From NCBI RefSeq assembly GCF_020833685.1, contig NZ_JACKZY010000002.1:744001-808000 (forward strand): a stretch of DNA of 64,000 bases, read 5' to 3'. This DNA is from Nitratireductor sp. B36 (lineage in GTDB: Bacteria; Pseudomonadota; Alphaproteobacteria; Rhizobiales; Rhizobiaceae). The position numbers and the translations under genes were made by a program. A model generated the notes under the pieces. That model was not told where the DNA came from. It saw only the letters and a program-made list of their open reading frames with translations, and did not search any database. This document shows positions 18,154-26,587 of this stretch, one piece after another. Position 1 is the stretch's first letter; the number at the start of each line of letters is the position of its first letter.

Positions 18154-18336
18154 ATGCCGGCAAAATCCAAGGCGCAACAAAAAGCCGCCGGTGCCGCCCT
18201 CGCGGCCAAACGTGGTGAGACGTCCAAGTCGGAGCTCCAGGGCGCGTCGAAGGAAATGTATGAATCGATGAGCGAATCGGAGCTCGAAGAGCTTGCGGAG
18301 ACGAACCGTAAAGGGTTGCCGAACCGGAAGGACTGA
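18154..18336 (+). CDS. DUF3008 family small protein
   Basis: A 60-residue soluble protein rich in Lys, Ala, Glu and Ser (MPAKSKAQQKAAGAALAAKR), with the family's conserved middle SKEMYESMSESELEELA and a basic end. A strong AGGAGG lies seven bases before the ATG. DUF3008 proteins are widespread small proteins of unknown function in Proteobacteria and are sometimes seen among stress-induced genes. The composition suggests a mostly helical or disordered protein. It stands alone, 69 bases after fadJ, and could be cotranscribed with it. Confidence 0.8.
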   Translation: MPAKSKAQQKAAGAALAAKRGETSKSELQGASKEMYESMSESELEELAETNRKGLPNRKD

Positions 18337-18388
18337 GGCGCGCTCAACAGCGCGCCCGCTTCCGGTTCAGCCGGCGGCGGTTTTTTTT
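18337..18388 (+). terminator. Probable terminator after the DUF3008 gene
   Basis: An eight-pair perfect stem GGCGCGCT/AGCGCGCC (18337-18344 with 18349-18356) starts right at the stop codon. A second short stem (CCGG TTCAG CCGG) and a run of eight T (18381-18388) follow; the T run lies inside the 3' end of the convergent aminotransferase gene. The hairpin is certain; its use as a terminator is inferred. Confidence 0.55.
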
Positions 18389-19569
18389 ACCGGTTTATCC
18401 AGCCTGGCGGCAATGAAACGCTGCAGCCGTTTGGCCGCCTCGCGCAGCGTTTCCTCATCCTGGCACATGGAAATTCGGATATGCCCTTTGGCGGCATCAC
18501 CGAAACTGGCGCCCGGCAAGACTGCGACATTTTCCTGGTTCAGGAAGTCCCAGGCAAATTTCTCGCAATCCTGCTCTATCGCCCGTATGTCGAGCATTAC
18601 ATACATGCCACCCTGAGAGCCGCGCACGATCACGTCGTTCAAGCCGCGCACCGCATCAAGAAACGCTTCGCGCCGTCTGGTGTAGAGCTCTGCGATCTCA
18701 CGCATGCCGAACCCGTTCTCTGCGGCAGCGATGGCCGCGTGGGAAGTGAAATCGGGCAGACCGTAGGTGGCCACGAGGTTGAGATTGGTCAACACGGCGA
18801 TCATGTCGGCGGGCCCGGTGAGCCATCCGACCCGCCACCCGGTCATGCCGTGGCTCTTCGACAGGGAATTGATAACCAGCGTGCGCTCCTTCATATCGGG
18901 CAGGGCGCGCGGCGAGATGTGCTCCTTCTCCGAGCGGATGGTCCAGTAAACCTCGTCGGACAGGAGCCACAGATCGCGTTCGCGGCAGATCTCTGCGATA
19001 CGCTCGATCGTGGCGCGAGAGTAGACGGCTCCGGTGGGGTTGTTGGGCGAATTGATCAGGATTGCGCGCGTGTCTGCTTCGAGTGCGGCTTCGATTTCCT
19101 CGAGGCTCGGCTCAAAATCGTTTTCCGCATGGGTTTCGATTTCCGTATAGCGCCCCCCGGCGGCGCGCACCGTGCCTGGATAGGTGGCGTAATAGGGCGA
19201 GACGATTACCGCATGATCGCCCGGGTCGAGCACCCCCTGGAAAGCCGCGTAGAGCGCGCCCTGGCCGCCGATGGTGACCATGATCTCTTCGGAGCTTGTC
19301 CTGGTCCCTGTGCACTCTTCCGACAATTTCGCCAACGCCTGTCGCAGGCGGGGCAGACCGGGAAGTTGCGTGTAGTGGTGATGGCCGCCCTGGACGGCAT
19401 TGACGCAGGCTTCGACCGTACCTTCCGGAGTATCAAAATCGTGGTCGCCCACAGACAGCATGATGACGTTTTCACCGGCTTGCTTGCGGGTCATGGCGGC
19501 GAAGTGGATTTCCCACCCGTTTTTGCCGGACGGGACGATGCCTGAAATGCGGGAGGAGGGCTTTGGCAT
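18367..19569 (-). CDS. Class I/II PLP-dependent aminotransferase
   Basis: A 400-residue fold-type I aminotransferase. The PLP lysine is in VINSLSKSHGMTGWRVGW, the cofactor ring-contacting Asn-Asp block is ILINSPNNPTGAVY with LLSDEVYW, and the C-terminal substrate Arg is in KGHIRISMCQ. The length is typical. The ATG at 19569 is chosen because GGAG lies six to seven bases upstream; an ATG nine codons earlier lacks such a site. The amino acid substrate cannot be told from sequence: aspartate, arginine:pyruvate and aromatic aminotransferases all share this form. It converges on the DUF3008 gene and is divergent from the nitroreductase gene. Confidence 0.87.
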   Translation of the reverse strand: MPKPSSRISGIVPSGKNGWEIHFAAMTRKQAGENVIMLSVGDHDFDTPEGTVEACVNAVQGGHHHYTQLPGLPRLRQALAKLSEECTGTRTSSEEIMVTIGGQGALYAAFQGVLDPGDHAVIVSPYYATYPGTVRAAGGRYTEIETHAENDFEPSLEEIEAALEADTRAILINSPNNPTGAVYSRATIERIAEICRERDLWLLSDEVYWTIRSEKEHISPRALPDMKERTLVINSLSKSHGMTGWRVGWLTGPADMIAVLTNLNLVATYGLPDFTSHAAIAAAENGFGMREIAELYTRRREAFLDAVRGLNDVIVRGSQGGMYVMLDIRAIEQDCEKFAWDFLNQENVAVLPGASFGDAAKGHIRISMCQDEETLREAAKRLQRFIAARLDKPVKKTAAG

Positions 19570-19775
19570 TGGGGGCTCCAGGGGCGAACTTGGCATTCGA
19601 CTTGAAAAAAACAGGCCCTTCGACTACGAGGACCGGCGCATTGGTCGGCGTTTTAGCAAATCGACCGGCGTGAGAACAGCGCAGTGAGTGAGTGCATTTG
19701 GTCCTGAATGGATCGCGATATTGATGCAGGGGGCATTGTCGCGCATCTGAAAGGACCGCCAGGAAGGATAGTGGC

Positions 19776-20483
19776 ATGTTGGCCCCTGACAAGAAGAACG
19801 AACTGTCCATTACCGACATTGTCGATCAGGCGATGCTGACGCGGCGCTCCGTGCGGGCGTTTCTGCCCGATCCTGTCGATGACGAGACGATCAGAGATAT
19901 TCTTCGTGTCGCCGCGCGCGCGCCCTCGGGCACCAACATGCAGCCCTGGAAGGTCTATGTGGTGTCGGGCGAGCGCAAACAGGCGCTTTCCGAGGCTATT
20001 CTTTCTTCCGGTGTACGCCCGGAAAAGATCGAATGGGACGAGTACAAATATTATCCCGACAAGTTCTTCGAGCCCTATCTCTCGCGCCGTCGTGCGGTGG
20101 GTTATGCACTTTATAGCCTTTTGGGCATCGGTCGCCGTGAGGTGGAGCGCATGCGCGCTCAGCATGATCGCAATTTCACCTTCTTCGATGCTCCCGTCGG
20201 CCTGATCTTCACCATCGACCGACGATTGAACAAGGGATCGTGGATCGATCTCGGCATGTTTGTACAATCGGTGATGATTGCCGCACGCGGGCGTGATCTT
20301 CATACCTGCCCACAGGCTGCATTTGCACCTTACCATAAGCAGATCCGCCCGATCCTCGGCATTCCCGATGAGGAAATTGTCGTCTGCGGTATGGCGCTTG
20401 GCTACGAGGATGCCTCAAAACCAGAGAATGCCCTGCGTAGTGAACGGGCGCCGCTCGAGGAGTTTGTCTCCTTCGTTCGTTAA
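19776..20483 (+). CDS. Nitroreductase family flavoprotein
   Basis: A 235-residue FMN-dependent NAD(P)H oxidoreductase. Family marks: MLTRRSVRAFLPDPVDDETI, APSGTNMQPWKVYVV (FMN phosphate site) and the C-terminal VVCGMALGYED block. AGGAAGG lies eight bases before the ATG. Such enzymes reduce nitroaromatics, quinones or flavins; the physiological substrate is unknown. No signal peptide or membrane segment is seen. It stands alone, divergent from the aminotransferase gene across about 200 bases. Confidence 0.87.
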   Translation: MLAPDKKNELSITDIVDQAMLTRRSVRAFLPDPVDDETIRDILRVAARAPSGTNMQPWKVYVVSGERKQALSEAILSSGVRPEKIEWDEYKYYPDKFFEPYLSRRRAVGYALYSLLGIGRREVERMRAQHDRNFTFFDAPVGLIFTIDRRLNKGSWIDLGMFVQSVMIAARGRDLHTCPQAAFAPYHKQIRPILGIPDEEIVVCGMALGYEDASKPENALRSERAPLEEFVSFVR

Positions 20484-20611
20484 GTCATTTCCCACGAATG
20501 TTGCTTACGAAATTGTAATTTCCCGGCAAGGTCGTCGTAATGTGAGATCGGCGACTATCTCCTCGTTCCCTGCCGCATTTCCCTGGCGGCGCCCCTTACG
20601 AGGAGACTGAT

Positions 20612-21196
20612 ATGAAAAACAAGATTCTTTTGTCCGCCGTGGCCCTGAGCCTGATTGCCGGTTCTGCTGCGATCGCTCAGGAAGCTTCGTCCGACCAAGC
20701 TGCACCGCCGGCTGCAGGAGAGCGAATGAAAGGCGGCAAGATGATGCGGGGGTTTTCCCGCATCGATACCAACGGCGATGGGAACCTATCCATCGAAGAG
20801 TTTTCCTCTGTTCATATCGAGCGTTTGAAGGCCGCCGATGCTGATGGCGACGGCGTGCTGTCTGAAGCCGAACTTCAGGATATGGCTATGAAGCGCATGG
20901 CCGAGCGGCGGGCGAAACGCGCTGCACAGCGTCTCGACATCGATGGTGATGGCACCGTTACGATCGCGGAGATTGAAAGCCAGCAGGCAAAGCGCTTTGC
21001 GCTGATGGATGCCAATGACGATGGCAAAGTCGACCAGCGCGAAATGCGTCGTGGCTTCCGCCAGATGGCGGGGGAGCGTGGCGGACGCCACGAAAAAATG
21101 ATGCACCACAAGCGTGACCACAGAGGTGGCCCGCGCGGTGAAATGCATCAGGGCAATCCGCCGGCGGAAATGGCTCCTGACGGCGATAATGGCTGA
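20612..21196 (+). CDS. Exported EF-hand calcium-binding protein
   Basis: A 194-residue protein with a signal peptide (residues 1-22, ending in AAIAQ). Four EF-hand loops follow at regular spacing: DTNGDGNLSIEE, DADGDGVLSEAE, DIDGDGTVTIAE and DANDDGKVDQRE, each with Asp at positions 1, 3 and 5 and Glu at 12. The fourth has Asp in place of Gly at the fourth loop position but keeps the ligands. The C-terminus is rich in His, Met, Arg and Gly and could bind another metal. An AGGAG site precedes the ATG. A periplasmic calcium buffer or sensor is likely, but the partner is unknown. Confidence 0.87.
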   Translation: MKNKILLSAVALSLIAGSAAIAQEASSDQAAPPAAGERMKGGKMMRGFSRIDTNGDGNLSIEEFSSVHIERLKAADADGDGVLSEAELQDMAMKRMAERRAKRAAQRLDIDGDGTVTIAEIESQQAKRFALMDANDDGKVDQREMRRGFRQMAGERGGRHEKMMHHKRDHRGGPRGEMHQGNPPAEMAPDGDNG

Positions 21197-21270
21197 CGAC
21201 GTCCGCCGGAGGCGCCGAACGTGCCTTCGGGATAATAAAACCGGTTCGTGGGTGCTCCGCGAGCCGGCCG

Positions 21271-21300
21271 ATAGGTCCGGTGTCGCCGCGCCGGGCCTAT
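21271..21300. terminator. Hairpin between convergent EF-hand and soxG genes
   Basis: ATAGGTCCGG (21271-21280) pairs with CCGGGCCTAT (21291-21300), ten pairs with one G-T wobble, at the end of soxG. No T run follows on either strand, so its role as a terminator is only suggested by position between convergent genes. Confidence 0.4.
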
Positions 21301-21887
21301 CTTATAGCATAGCCCACATCTTCGGATGCGCGGCGGAGCGTTTTGGCGAAAGCCCGCGCAAATGAGCGGAAGACATATAGCTCGAAGCGTTTCTCGCCAC
21401 GGCGCTGGATTTGAACAAACAGGTCGTGATGCGCTGTGGCCCGCCCGGTGTGGACGGGAAAGGCGGAGAGGCTGAAATCGAGCGCGAAAAGCTTGGCAAG
21501 AACCCATTCGACCTTGGGGCCTTCAACCGCGAACACCGCGCGCCCATGGGAGAGATCGGTCACGGTTCCCACGCTCTCATCAATGGCGGCAATGATAACG
21601 CCGGCCAGAGCCTCGCCCTGACCACTCACGATAAATCGGCCAGGGCCGATGTTGAAGGCGCATGTGCCTTCACGGTTGGCAGCGCCGCTTCCCGGTGAAG
21701 CTGAAAGTTTTAGACGGCAGATGGCGGAAAGATTTTCCGCCAGCGTCTTTTCCTCGCCAGGCCAGGCGCTGGCCTCGACGATCGATCCCTTTAGGGCTTC
21801 CAAAATCGTCACACCGGTCCCTTCAACAAAGTCGCCATAGGAGCCGGGGCGGAAATCGCTGCCCAGCGGTGATGCGCGCTCAACCAT
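21297..21887 (-). CDS. soxG: Sarcosine oxidase gamma subunit
   Basis: The smallest-domain partner of heterotetrameric sarcosine oxidase, 196 residues, related to the GcvT fold. GRFIVSGQGE and VTDLSHGRAVFAVEGPKVEWVLAKL (VTDLSHGRAVFAV then EGPKVEWVLAKL) are the recognisable blocks, and FELYVFRSFARAF lies near the end. The ATG at 21887 overlaps the end of soxA by eight bases. The frame is open further upstream, but that part lies within soxA. It is the last gene of soxBDAG; identification rests on weak family motifs plus the operon order. Confidence 0.88.
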   Translation of the reverse strand: MVERASPLGSDFRPGSYGDFVEGTGVTILEALKGSIVEASAWPGEEKTLAENLSAICRLKLSASPGSGAANREGTCAFNIGPGRFIVSGQGEALAGVIIAAIDESVGTVTDLSHGRAVFAVEGPKVEWVLAKLFALDFSLSAFPVHTGRATAHHDLFVQIQRRGEKRFELYVFRSFARAFAKTLRRASEDVGYAIR

Positions 21888-24873
21888 GCATGCGTTCTCC
21901 ATCAGGATCGAAGAGATGATGGCTGACGATTTCCACCTGGCCGAAACGCTTGCGCAGCGGATCAGACAGATACGCTCGCGTGCCATGGCGGGCCTTGCCA
22001 CCCCGGACAAGCGCAAGGCCGATATATTTCTGCAGCGCAGGTGAGTAGCAGAAGGCTGTCACATGGCCGATGCTTTCGCCGGGCTCGTCCGGAGTTCCAC
22101 GCTCAACCAGATGCGCACCTCCGCCAAGCTTTTGTCCATCCAGAGAGATGACGCCGACAAGCCTGAGGCGGTTTTTGTCGATGAGGGCCGGGCGGTCCAT
22201 CAGGCCCGAACCGATGAAGGGCTTTTTCTTTGACAGCATCCAGTCGAGATAGAGATCGCGGGCGGTGGTTCGCCCGTCAATCTCGGCTCCGGTCACGTGG
22301 CCTTTCTCGATTCGTAATGCACCGAGCGCTTCCATCCCATAGGGGGTGATGTCGAACGGTTCGCCCGCCTCCATCAAGGCTTCCCATATGAGTGTTCCGT
22401 AACCGGCAGCGCAATAGACCTCATAGGCAAGCTCGCCGGAAAAGGAGAGGCGGCAGATCATGACGGGTGCGCCTTCGATCTCGCCATGCACGATGCCCAT
22501 GAAAGGCAGCGTCTCATTGTCGACCCTGGTTCCGGTAACGCAACGCTCCAGCACGGCGCGCGCCTTCGGCCCGGCAATGGCCGCGCCGGCCCACTGGTCC
22601 GTCACCGAGGTGAGATGGACCTTGAGTTCGGGCCAGAGAATGTCGAGACAATATTCCAGATGCTGCATCACCGCGCCGGCATTGGCGGTGGTGGTGGTCA
22701 TCAGGAAGTCGGTCTCGCCAAGCCGCCAGGTGGTGCCGTCGTCAAAGGCAATGCCGTCTTCGCGCAGCATCAGGCCATAGCGCGCCTTGCCCACTTTCAG
22801 CGTGGAGAAAGTGTTGGTGTAGACCCGATCGAGGAAGGTGGCGGCGTCGGGTCCCTTCACCGCGATCTTGCCCAGTGTGGAAACATCGACAATGCCCACG
22901 GAGCGGCGCACCGCCGCTGCCTCGCGGATGTAAGCCTGTTCGACCGTTTCGCCGGCAGCGGCATAAACCAGTGGGCGATGCCAGAGACCTGCCGGCGTCA
23001 TCTCGGCACCGTGGTCCACATGCCAGTCATGTATGGGGGTATAGCGCTCTGGCTTCAGATCGCCATAACGTTCCGCGGCCATCGCACCGATGGCCACCGG
23101 CGAATAGGGCGGTCGAAAGCGCGTGGTACCGGCCTCGGGGATCGTGATGCCGCGGGCCGCCGCCATGATGGCGAGGCCGGGCACATTCGATGTCTTGCCC
23201 TGATCGGTCGCCATGCCGAGCGTGGTATAGCGCTTCAGATGCTCGACGCTGACAAAGCCTTCGCGGTGGGCGAGCCGCACATCATCGGCGATCACATCGT
23301 GCTGGAAATCGACAAAAGCCTTGCCTTTTCCGCGAATTTCCAGAACCGGGGCTGGCGTCAGGTCGAGAGGTTCAGGCGCGATCTCGGGCAGCTTGCCGCG
23401 TGAGGGGCGCTTGCCAGCACATTTGAGGCCCGCATCACGGCCGCTTCCAAGGGCGTCAACAGTGCCGAATGTACCGAGGAATGCGCCTGCGCCTGCCCAC
23501 CGTTGTGTTGGCTCGGGTGGCAGGAAGGCCTGTTTTTCCTCATCCCAGACGGGCTTTGCGCCAGCCTGGCTCGCCAGATGAAGAACGGGCTGCCAACCAC
23601 CGGAAACCGCCAGACTGTCGCACTCGAGCGGTCTGGCATCTCCCGACAGCGTACCGGATGCCGCATCGTACGCTTGAACAAACACGCGTGAAAGCGTCTT
23701 GCCGCACTTGGTGCCCACGATGGCGTGTCCGGTGAGCGGCGAAACGCCCGCTGCGGTGGCAAGTTCGCTGGCGGCACTGCTGATCCTCGCGCGCACATCC
23801 ACAATGGCTGCGACATGGCCGCCAGCCCGCTTGATGGTGGCTGCCGCCTCATAGGCACTGTCATTGTTGGTGAAAAAGATCGTTCTGTTTCCCGGCAGAA
23901 TGCCGAATTCCGCGGCATAGCGGCGTGCGGCGCCGGCCAACATGACACCCGGACGATCATTGCCGGGAAAGACGATCGGGCGTTCAAGCGCACCCGTTGC
24001 AAGCACAACATCCGTTGCGCGGATCGTCCAGTGCCGCTGGCGTGGGTGTCCCTTCGGCGTGCGGGCCACATGATCGTGGACGCGTTCGAGCGCGGCCAAC
24101 GTGTTGCCGTCATAATAGCCCCAGACCGCTGTGCGCGTTAAAAGGCGGACATTGTCGAGGCTGGCTAGCCGTGCTGTCAGGTTTGAAGCCCATTCGTGGG
24201 CTTGTTTTCCCTCATTGGTTTCGCCGGACCAGCGCGCAAAGCCGCCCGTGACAGGCTCCTGTTCGGCGAGGATCACGCGCTTTCCGGCCTTTGCCGCAGC
24301 CTCGGCTGCCATCAGGCCGGCGATGCCTCCGCCCACCACCAGAACGTCGCAGAAGGCGTTCACCCGCTCGTAGCGTGAAGGATCGGCCTCGTAATCGGCT
24401 CTGCCAAGACCGGCGGCACGGCGGATGAAATGTTCGCACATCATCCAGAAGCGCGTACCCTTGAGTGGCCCGATCACCGGCCCCATGAAGGTCTTGTAGT
24501 AGAAGCCCGCACCGATCAGCCGGCCGCCGAGTTGGTTTACCGCTCCAAGATCCCATGCCAGAGAGGGGAAGCGGTTCTGGCTTTCCGCACGCAGACCGTC
24601 ATAGATTTCGATCTGCGTGGCAGGAATGTTGGGCTCGCGCACGCCTCCCCGCAACAGCGTAACGAGCGCGTTCGGTTCGTCGACACCGGCGCTGAAGACA
24701 CCGCGCGGGCGGTGATATTTGAAGGAGCGACCCATCAGCGAAACACCGTTGGCGAGCAGCGCCGAGGCCAAAGTGTCGCCGGCATGGCCGGACAGGTTCT
24801 CGCCGTCGAAGGTGAAACGGACGGTGCGGGTACGGTCGATCAACCCGCCGGAAGTGGATCGGCGCGGGCTCAT
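21880..24873 (-). CDS. soxA: Sarcosine oxidase alpha subunit
   Basis: A 997-residue alpha subunit of the four-subunit sarcosine oxidase, which converts sarcosine to glycine and passes the methyl carbon to THF. The N-terminus holds a small ferredoxin-like domain (FKYHRPRGVFSAGVDEPNALV region) and a Rossmann NAD site, VVGGGIAGLMAAEAAAKAG. The C-terminal half, from about residue 600, is a GcvT-like aminomethyltransferase domain that binds folate (GKIAVKGPDAATFLDRVYTNTF, quoted in part as GKIAVKGPDAATFLDRV). The start at 24873 overlaps the soxD stop by four bases (ATGA). Length matches the usual 965-1005 residues. Confidence 0.94.
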   Translation of the reverse strand: MSPRRSTSGGLIDRTRTVRFTFDGENLSGHAGDTLASALLANGVSLMGRSFKYHRPRGVFSAGVDEPNALVTLLRGGVREPNIPATQIEIYDGLRAESQNRFPSLAWDLGAVNQLGGRLIGAGFYYKTFMGPVIGPLKGTRFWMMCEHFIRRAAGLGRADYEADPSRYERVNAFCDVLVVGGGIAGLMAAEAAAKAGKRVILAEQEPVTGGFARWSGETNEGKQAHEWASNLTARLASLDNVRLLTRTAVWGYYDGNTLAALERVHDHVARTPKGHPRQRHWTIRATDVVLATGALERPIVFPGNDRPGVMLAGAARRYAAEFGILPGNRTIFFTNNDSAYEAAATIKRAGGHVAAIVDVRARISSAASELATAAGVSPLTGHAIVGTKCGKTLSRVFVQAYDAASGTLSGDARPLECDSLAVSGGWQPVLHLASQAGAKPVWDEEKQAFLPPEPTQRWAGAGAFLGTFGTVDALGSGRDAGLKCAGKRPSRGKLPEIAPEPLDLTPAPVLEIRGKGKAFVDFQHDVIADDVRLAHREGFVSVEHLKRYTTLGMATDQGKTSNVPGLAIMAAARGITIPEAGTTRFRPPYSPVAIGAMAAERYGDLKPERYTPIHDWHVDHGAEMTPAGLWHRPLVYAAAGETVEQAYIREAAAVRRSVGIVDVSTLGKIAVKGPDAATFLDRVYTNTFSTLKVGKARYGLMLREDGIAFDDGTTWRLGETDFLMTTTTANAGAVMQHLEYCLDILWPELKVHLTSVTDQWAGAAIAGPKARAVLERCVTGTRVDNETLPFMGIVHGEIEGAPVMICRLSFSGELAYEVYCAAGYGTLIWEALMEAGEPFDITPYGMEALGALRIEKGHVTGAEIDGRTTARDLYLDWMLSKKKPFIGSGLMDRPALIDKNRLRLVGVISLDGQKLGGGAHLVERGTPDEPGESIGHVTAFCYSPALQKYIGLALVRGGKARHGTRAYLSDPLRKRFGQVEIVSHHLFDPDGERMHG

Positions 24874-25145
24874 GCGGCGTCTCCGCCAGAAGTCTTTCGG
24901 GCGAAGGAGACCGTGAAAATCTCGTGGGTCAGCGTGTCGCGTTCCACCACCAGATGCGCTCGGCACCCACCTGCGTGCTGCCAGAACTCGCGGTGCCGTC
25001 CGGCCGGGTTCGGCCGGTGATAGACATAGTCGAGCCAGGCCTTCGTGTCAGTCGAGGCAAGGTCGGGTCGGGTGCGCGTCGCATCCCCCTGATAGGAGAA
25101 TTCGGCGAGGTCGCGAGGGCCGCAATGGGGGCAGTCGATCAGCAT
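24870..25145 (-). CDS. soxD: Sarcosine oxidase delta subunit
   Basis: A 91-residue zinc-binding subunit. It begins MLIDCPHCGPRDLAEFSYQG, where Cys5, His7 and Cys8 are zinc ligands, and ends with the family block FWQHAGGCRAHLVVERDT, which supplies the remaining ligands. The ATG at 25145 is the family start; the open frame extends further but only over the soxB 3' end. It lies 10 bases after soxB and overlaps soxA by four bases. Confidence 0.93.
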   Translation of the reverse strand: MLIDCPHCGPRDLAEFSYQGDATRTRPDLASTDTKAWLDYVYHRPNPAGRHREFWQHAGGCRAHLVVERDTLTHEIFTVSFARKTSGGDAA

Positions 25146-25155
25146 GGCATTCCCC

Positions 25156-26415
25156 TCAATGCAGTTTGGGTATTGGGCCGTGACCCGTTTCATCGATTGC
25201 GGCACCGCGCTCGAAGCGGCTGAGCGTGAAGGGCGCGTTGATGGCGTGGGGTTCGTCCTTTGCGATGGTCCATGCGAAGGAATAGCCGGAGGCTGGTGTT
25301 GCCTTGAAGCCGCCATAGCACCAGCCGCAATTGAGATAGAGACCGGGCAGGGGACCCCTGGTGATAATCGGGGATCCGTCCATCGACATGTCCATCACGC
25401 CACCCCAGGAGCGCAGAAGCCTCAGCCGTGCGACGGAGGGGAACATGGCGCAGATTTCGCTCATCACATCCTCGACCGTGGGCAGGTTTCCGCGCTGGGC
25501 GTAGGAATTGTAGAAATCCAGGCTGCCGCCGAAAACCAGCCCGCCCTTGTCCGATTGCGACATGTAAAGATGGCCGGCACCGAAGGTCACGACGCAGTCG
25601 ACAAAGGGCTTGATGGCTTCTGACACGAAGGCCTGAAGAACATGGCTTTCAATAGGAAATCGCTCAATGCCCGCGCGCTGCAGCACGCGGCTGGTGCTGC
25701 CGGCCACGGCCAGCGCAACCTTTTTTGCACGGATCTCGCCTCTTGTGGTGGAAACGCCCGTGATCTGATCGCCGGTGCGCAGGAAGCCCGTCACCTCGCA
25801 ATTCTCGATCAGGTCGACGCCCCGGCGATCGGCTGCCCGCGCATAACCCCAGGCGATCGCATCGTGGCGTGCGGTGCCCGCGCGTGGCTGAAGAAGTCCG
25901 CCGACGACCGGAAAGCGCGCCGATTTTGACGTGTCGAGACCGGGCACCTTGCGTGCGATCTGCTGCGGCGTGAGCCACTCGGCGTCGACACCGCTATGGC
26001 GCATCGCATTGCCCCGGCGGATGAAAGCGTCGGCCTGACCCGGACTGTGAGCGAGGTTCAGAACGCCACGCTGGGAGAACATCACATTGTAATTGAGCTC
26101 ATGGGAGAGGTTTTCCCAGAGTTTCATCGAAAATTCGTAGAAACGAAGGGATTCGGGTAAGAGATAGTTGGAGCGTACAATCGTCGTGTTGCGACCGATA
26201 TTGCCGGAGCCCAGCCAACCCTTTTCCAGTACGGCCACATTGGTGATGCCGTGTTCGGCTGCAAGATAATAGGCAGTTGCGAGCCCATGGCCCCCACCAC
26301 CGATGACGATGACATCATAGCTCGGTTTGGGATCGGGCTTGCGCCAAGCCGGCTTCCAGTCACGATTGCCCGATAAGGCATTTTTCAGAAGCGAAAGAGC
26401 TGAATATTCCGCCAT
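25156..26415 (-). CDS. soxB: Sarcosine oxidase beta subunit
   Basis: A 419-residue FAD/FMN-binding subunit where sarcosine is oxidised. The ADP-binding loop is VIGGGGHGLATAYYLA. GRNTTIVRSNYLL follows, and the region of the covalent FMN His is conserved. The C-terminus has GGVMDMSMDGSPII and NCGWCYGGFKATP, typical of the family. The ATG at 26415 gives the family N-terminus (MAEYSALSLLKNAL). First gene of soxBDAG, so the promoter must lie in the 172-base gap shared with the divergent mechanosensitive channel gene. In Pseudomonas this operon is controlled by GbdR; a GbdR-like gene is at 41772-42770. Confidence 0.94.
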   Translation of the reverse strand: MAEYSALSLLKNALSGNRDWKPAWRKPDPKPSYDVIVIGGGGHGLATAYYLAAEHGITNVAVLEKGWLGSGNIGRNTTIVRSNYLLPESLRFYEFSMKLWENLSHELNYNVMFSQRGVLNLAHSPGQADAFIRRGNAMRHSGVDAEWLTPQQIARKVPGLDTSKSARFPVVGGLLQPRAGTARHDAIAWGYARAADRRGVDLIENCEVTGFLRTGDQITGVSTTRGEIRAKKVALAVAGSTSRVLQRAGIERFPIESHVLQAFVSEAIKPFVDCVVTFGAGHLYMSQSDKGGLVFGGSLDFYNSYAQRGNLPTVEDVMSEICAMFPSVARLRLLRSWGGVMDMSMDGSPIITRGPLPGLYLNCGWCYGGFKATPASGYSFAWTIAKDEPHAINAPFTLSRFERGAAIDETGHGPIPKLH

Positions 26416-26587
26416 GCGCCGCCATTCTTTTTGCCAGACCCAGACCAAAGCTATAGGACAGGCTGGACACTGGAGGCAAATAAAGCGCCATGGCTTTTCA
26501 CAGACCCGACTCCGGCACGGCCCTATGCTTGCTGCGCAGGCGTGGCTCAGGCAATGTTCTCTGATTAAAGCCGATCTCCGATTGCGT

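Noticed and set aside
18481-19545. A 354-codon plus-strand frame opposite the class I aminotransferase
   Set aside because: Shadow of the aminotransferase; no start signal and no motif.
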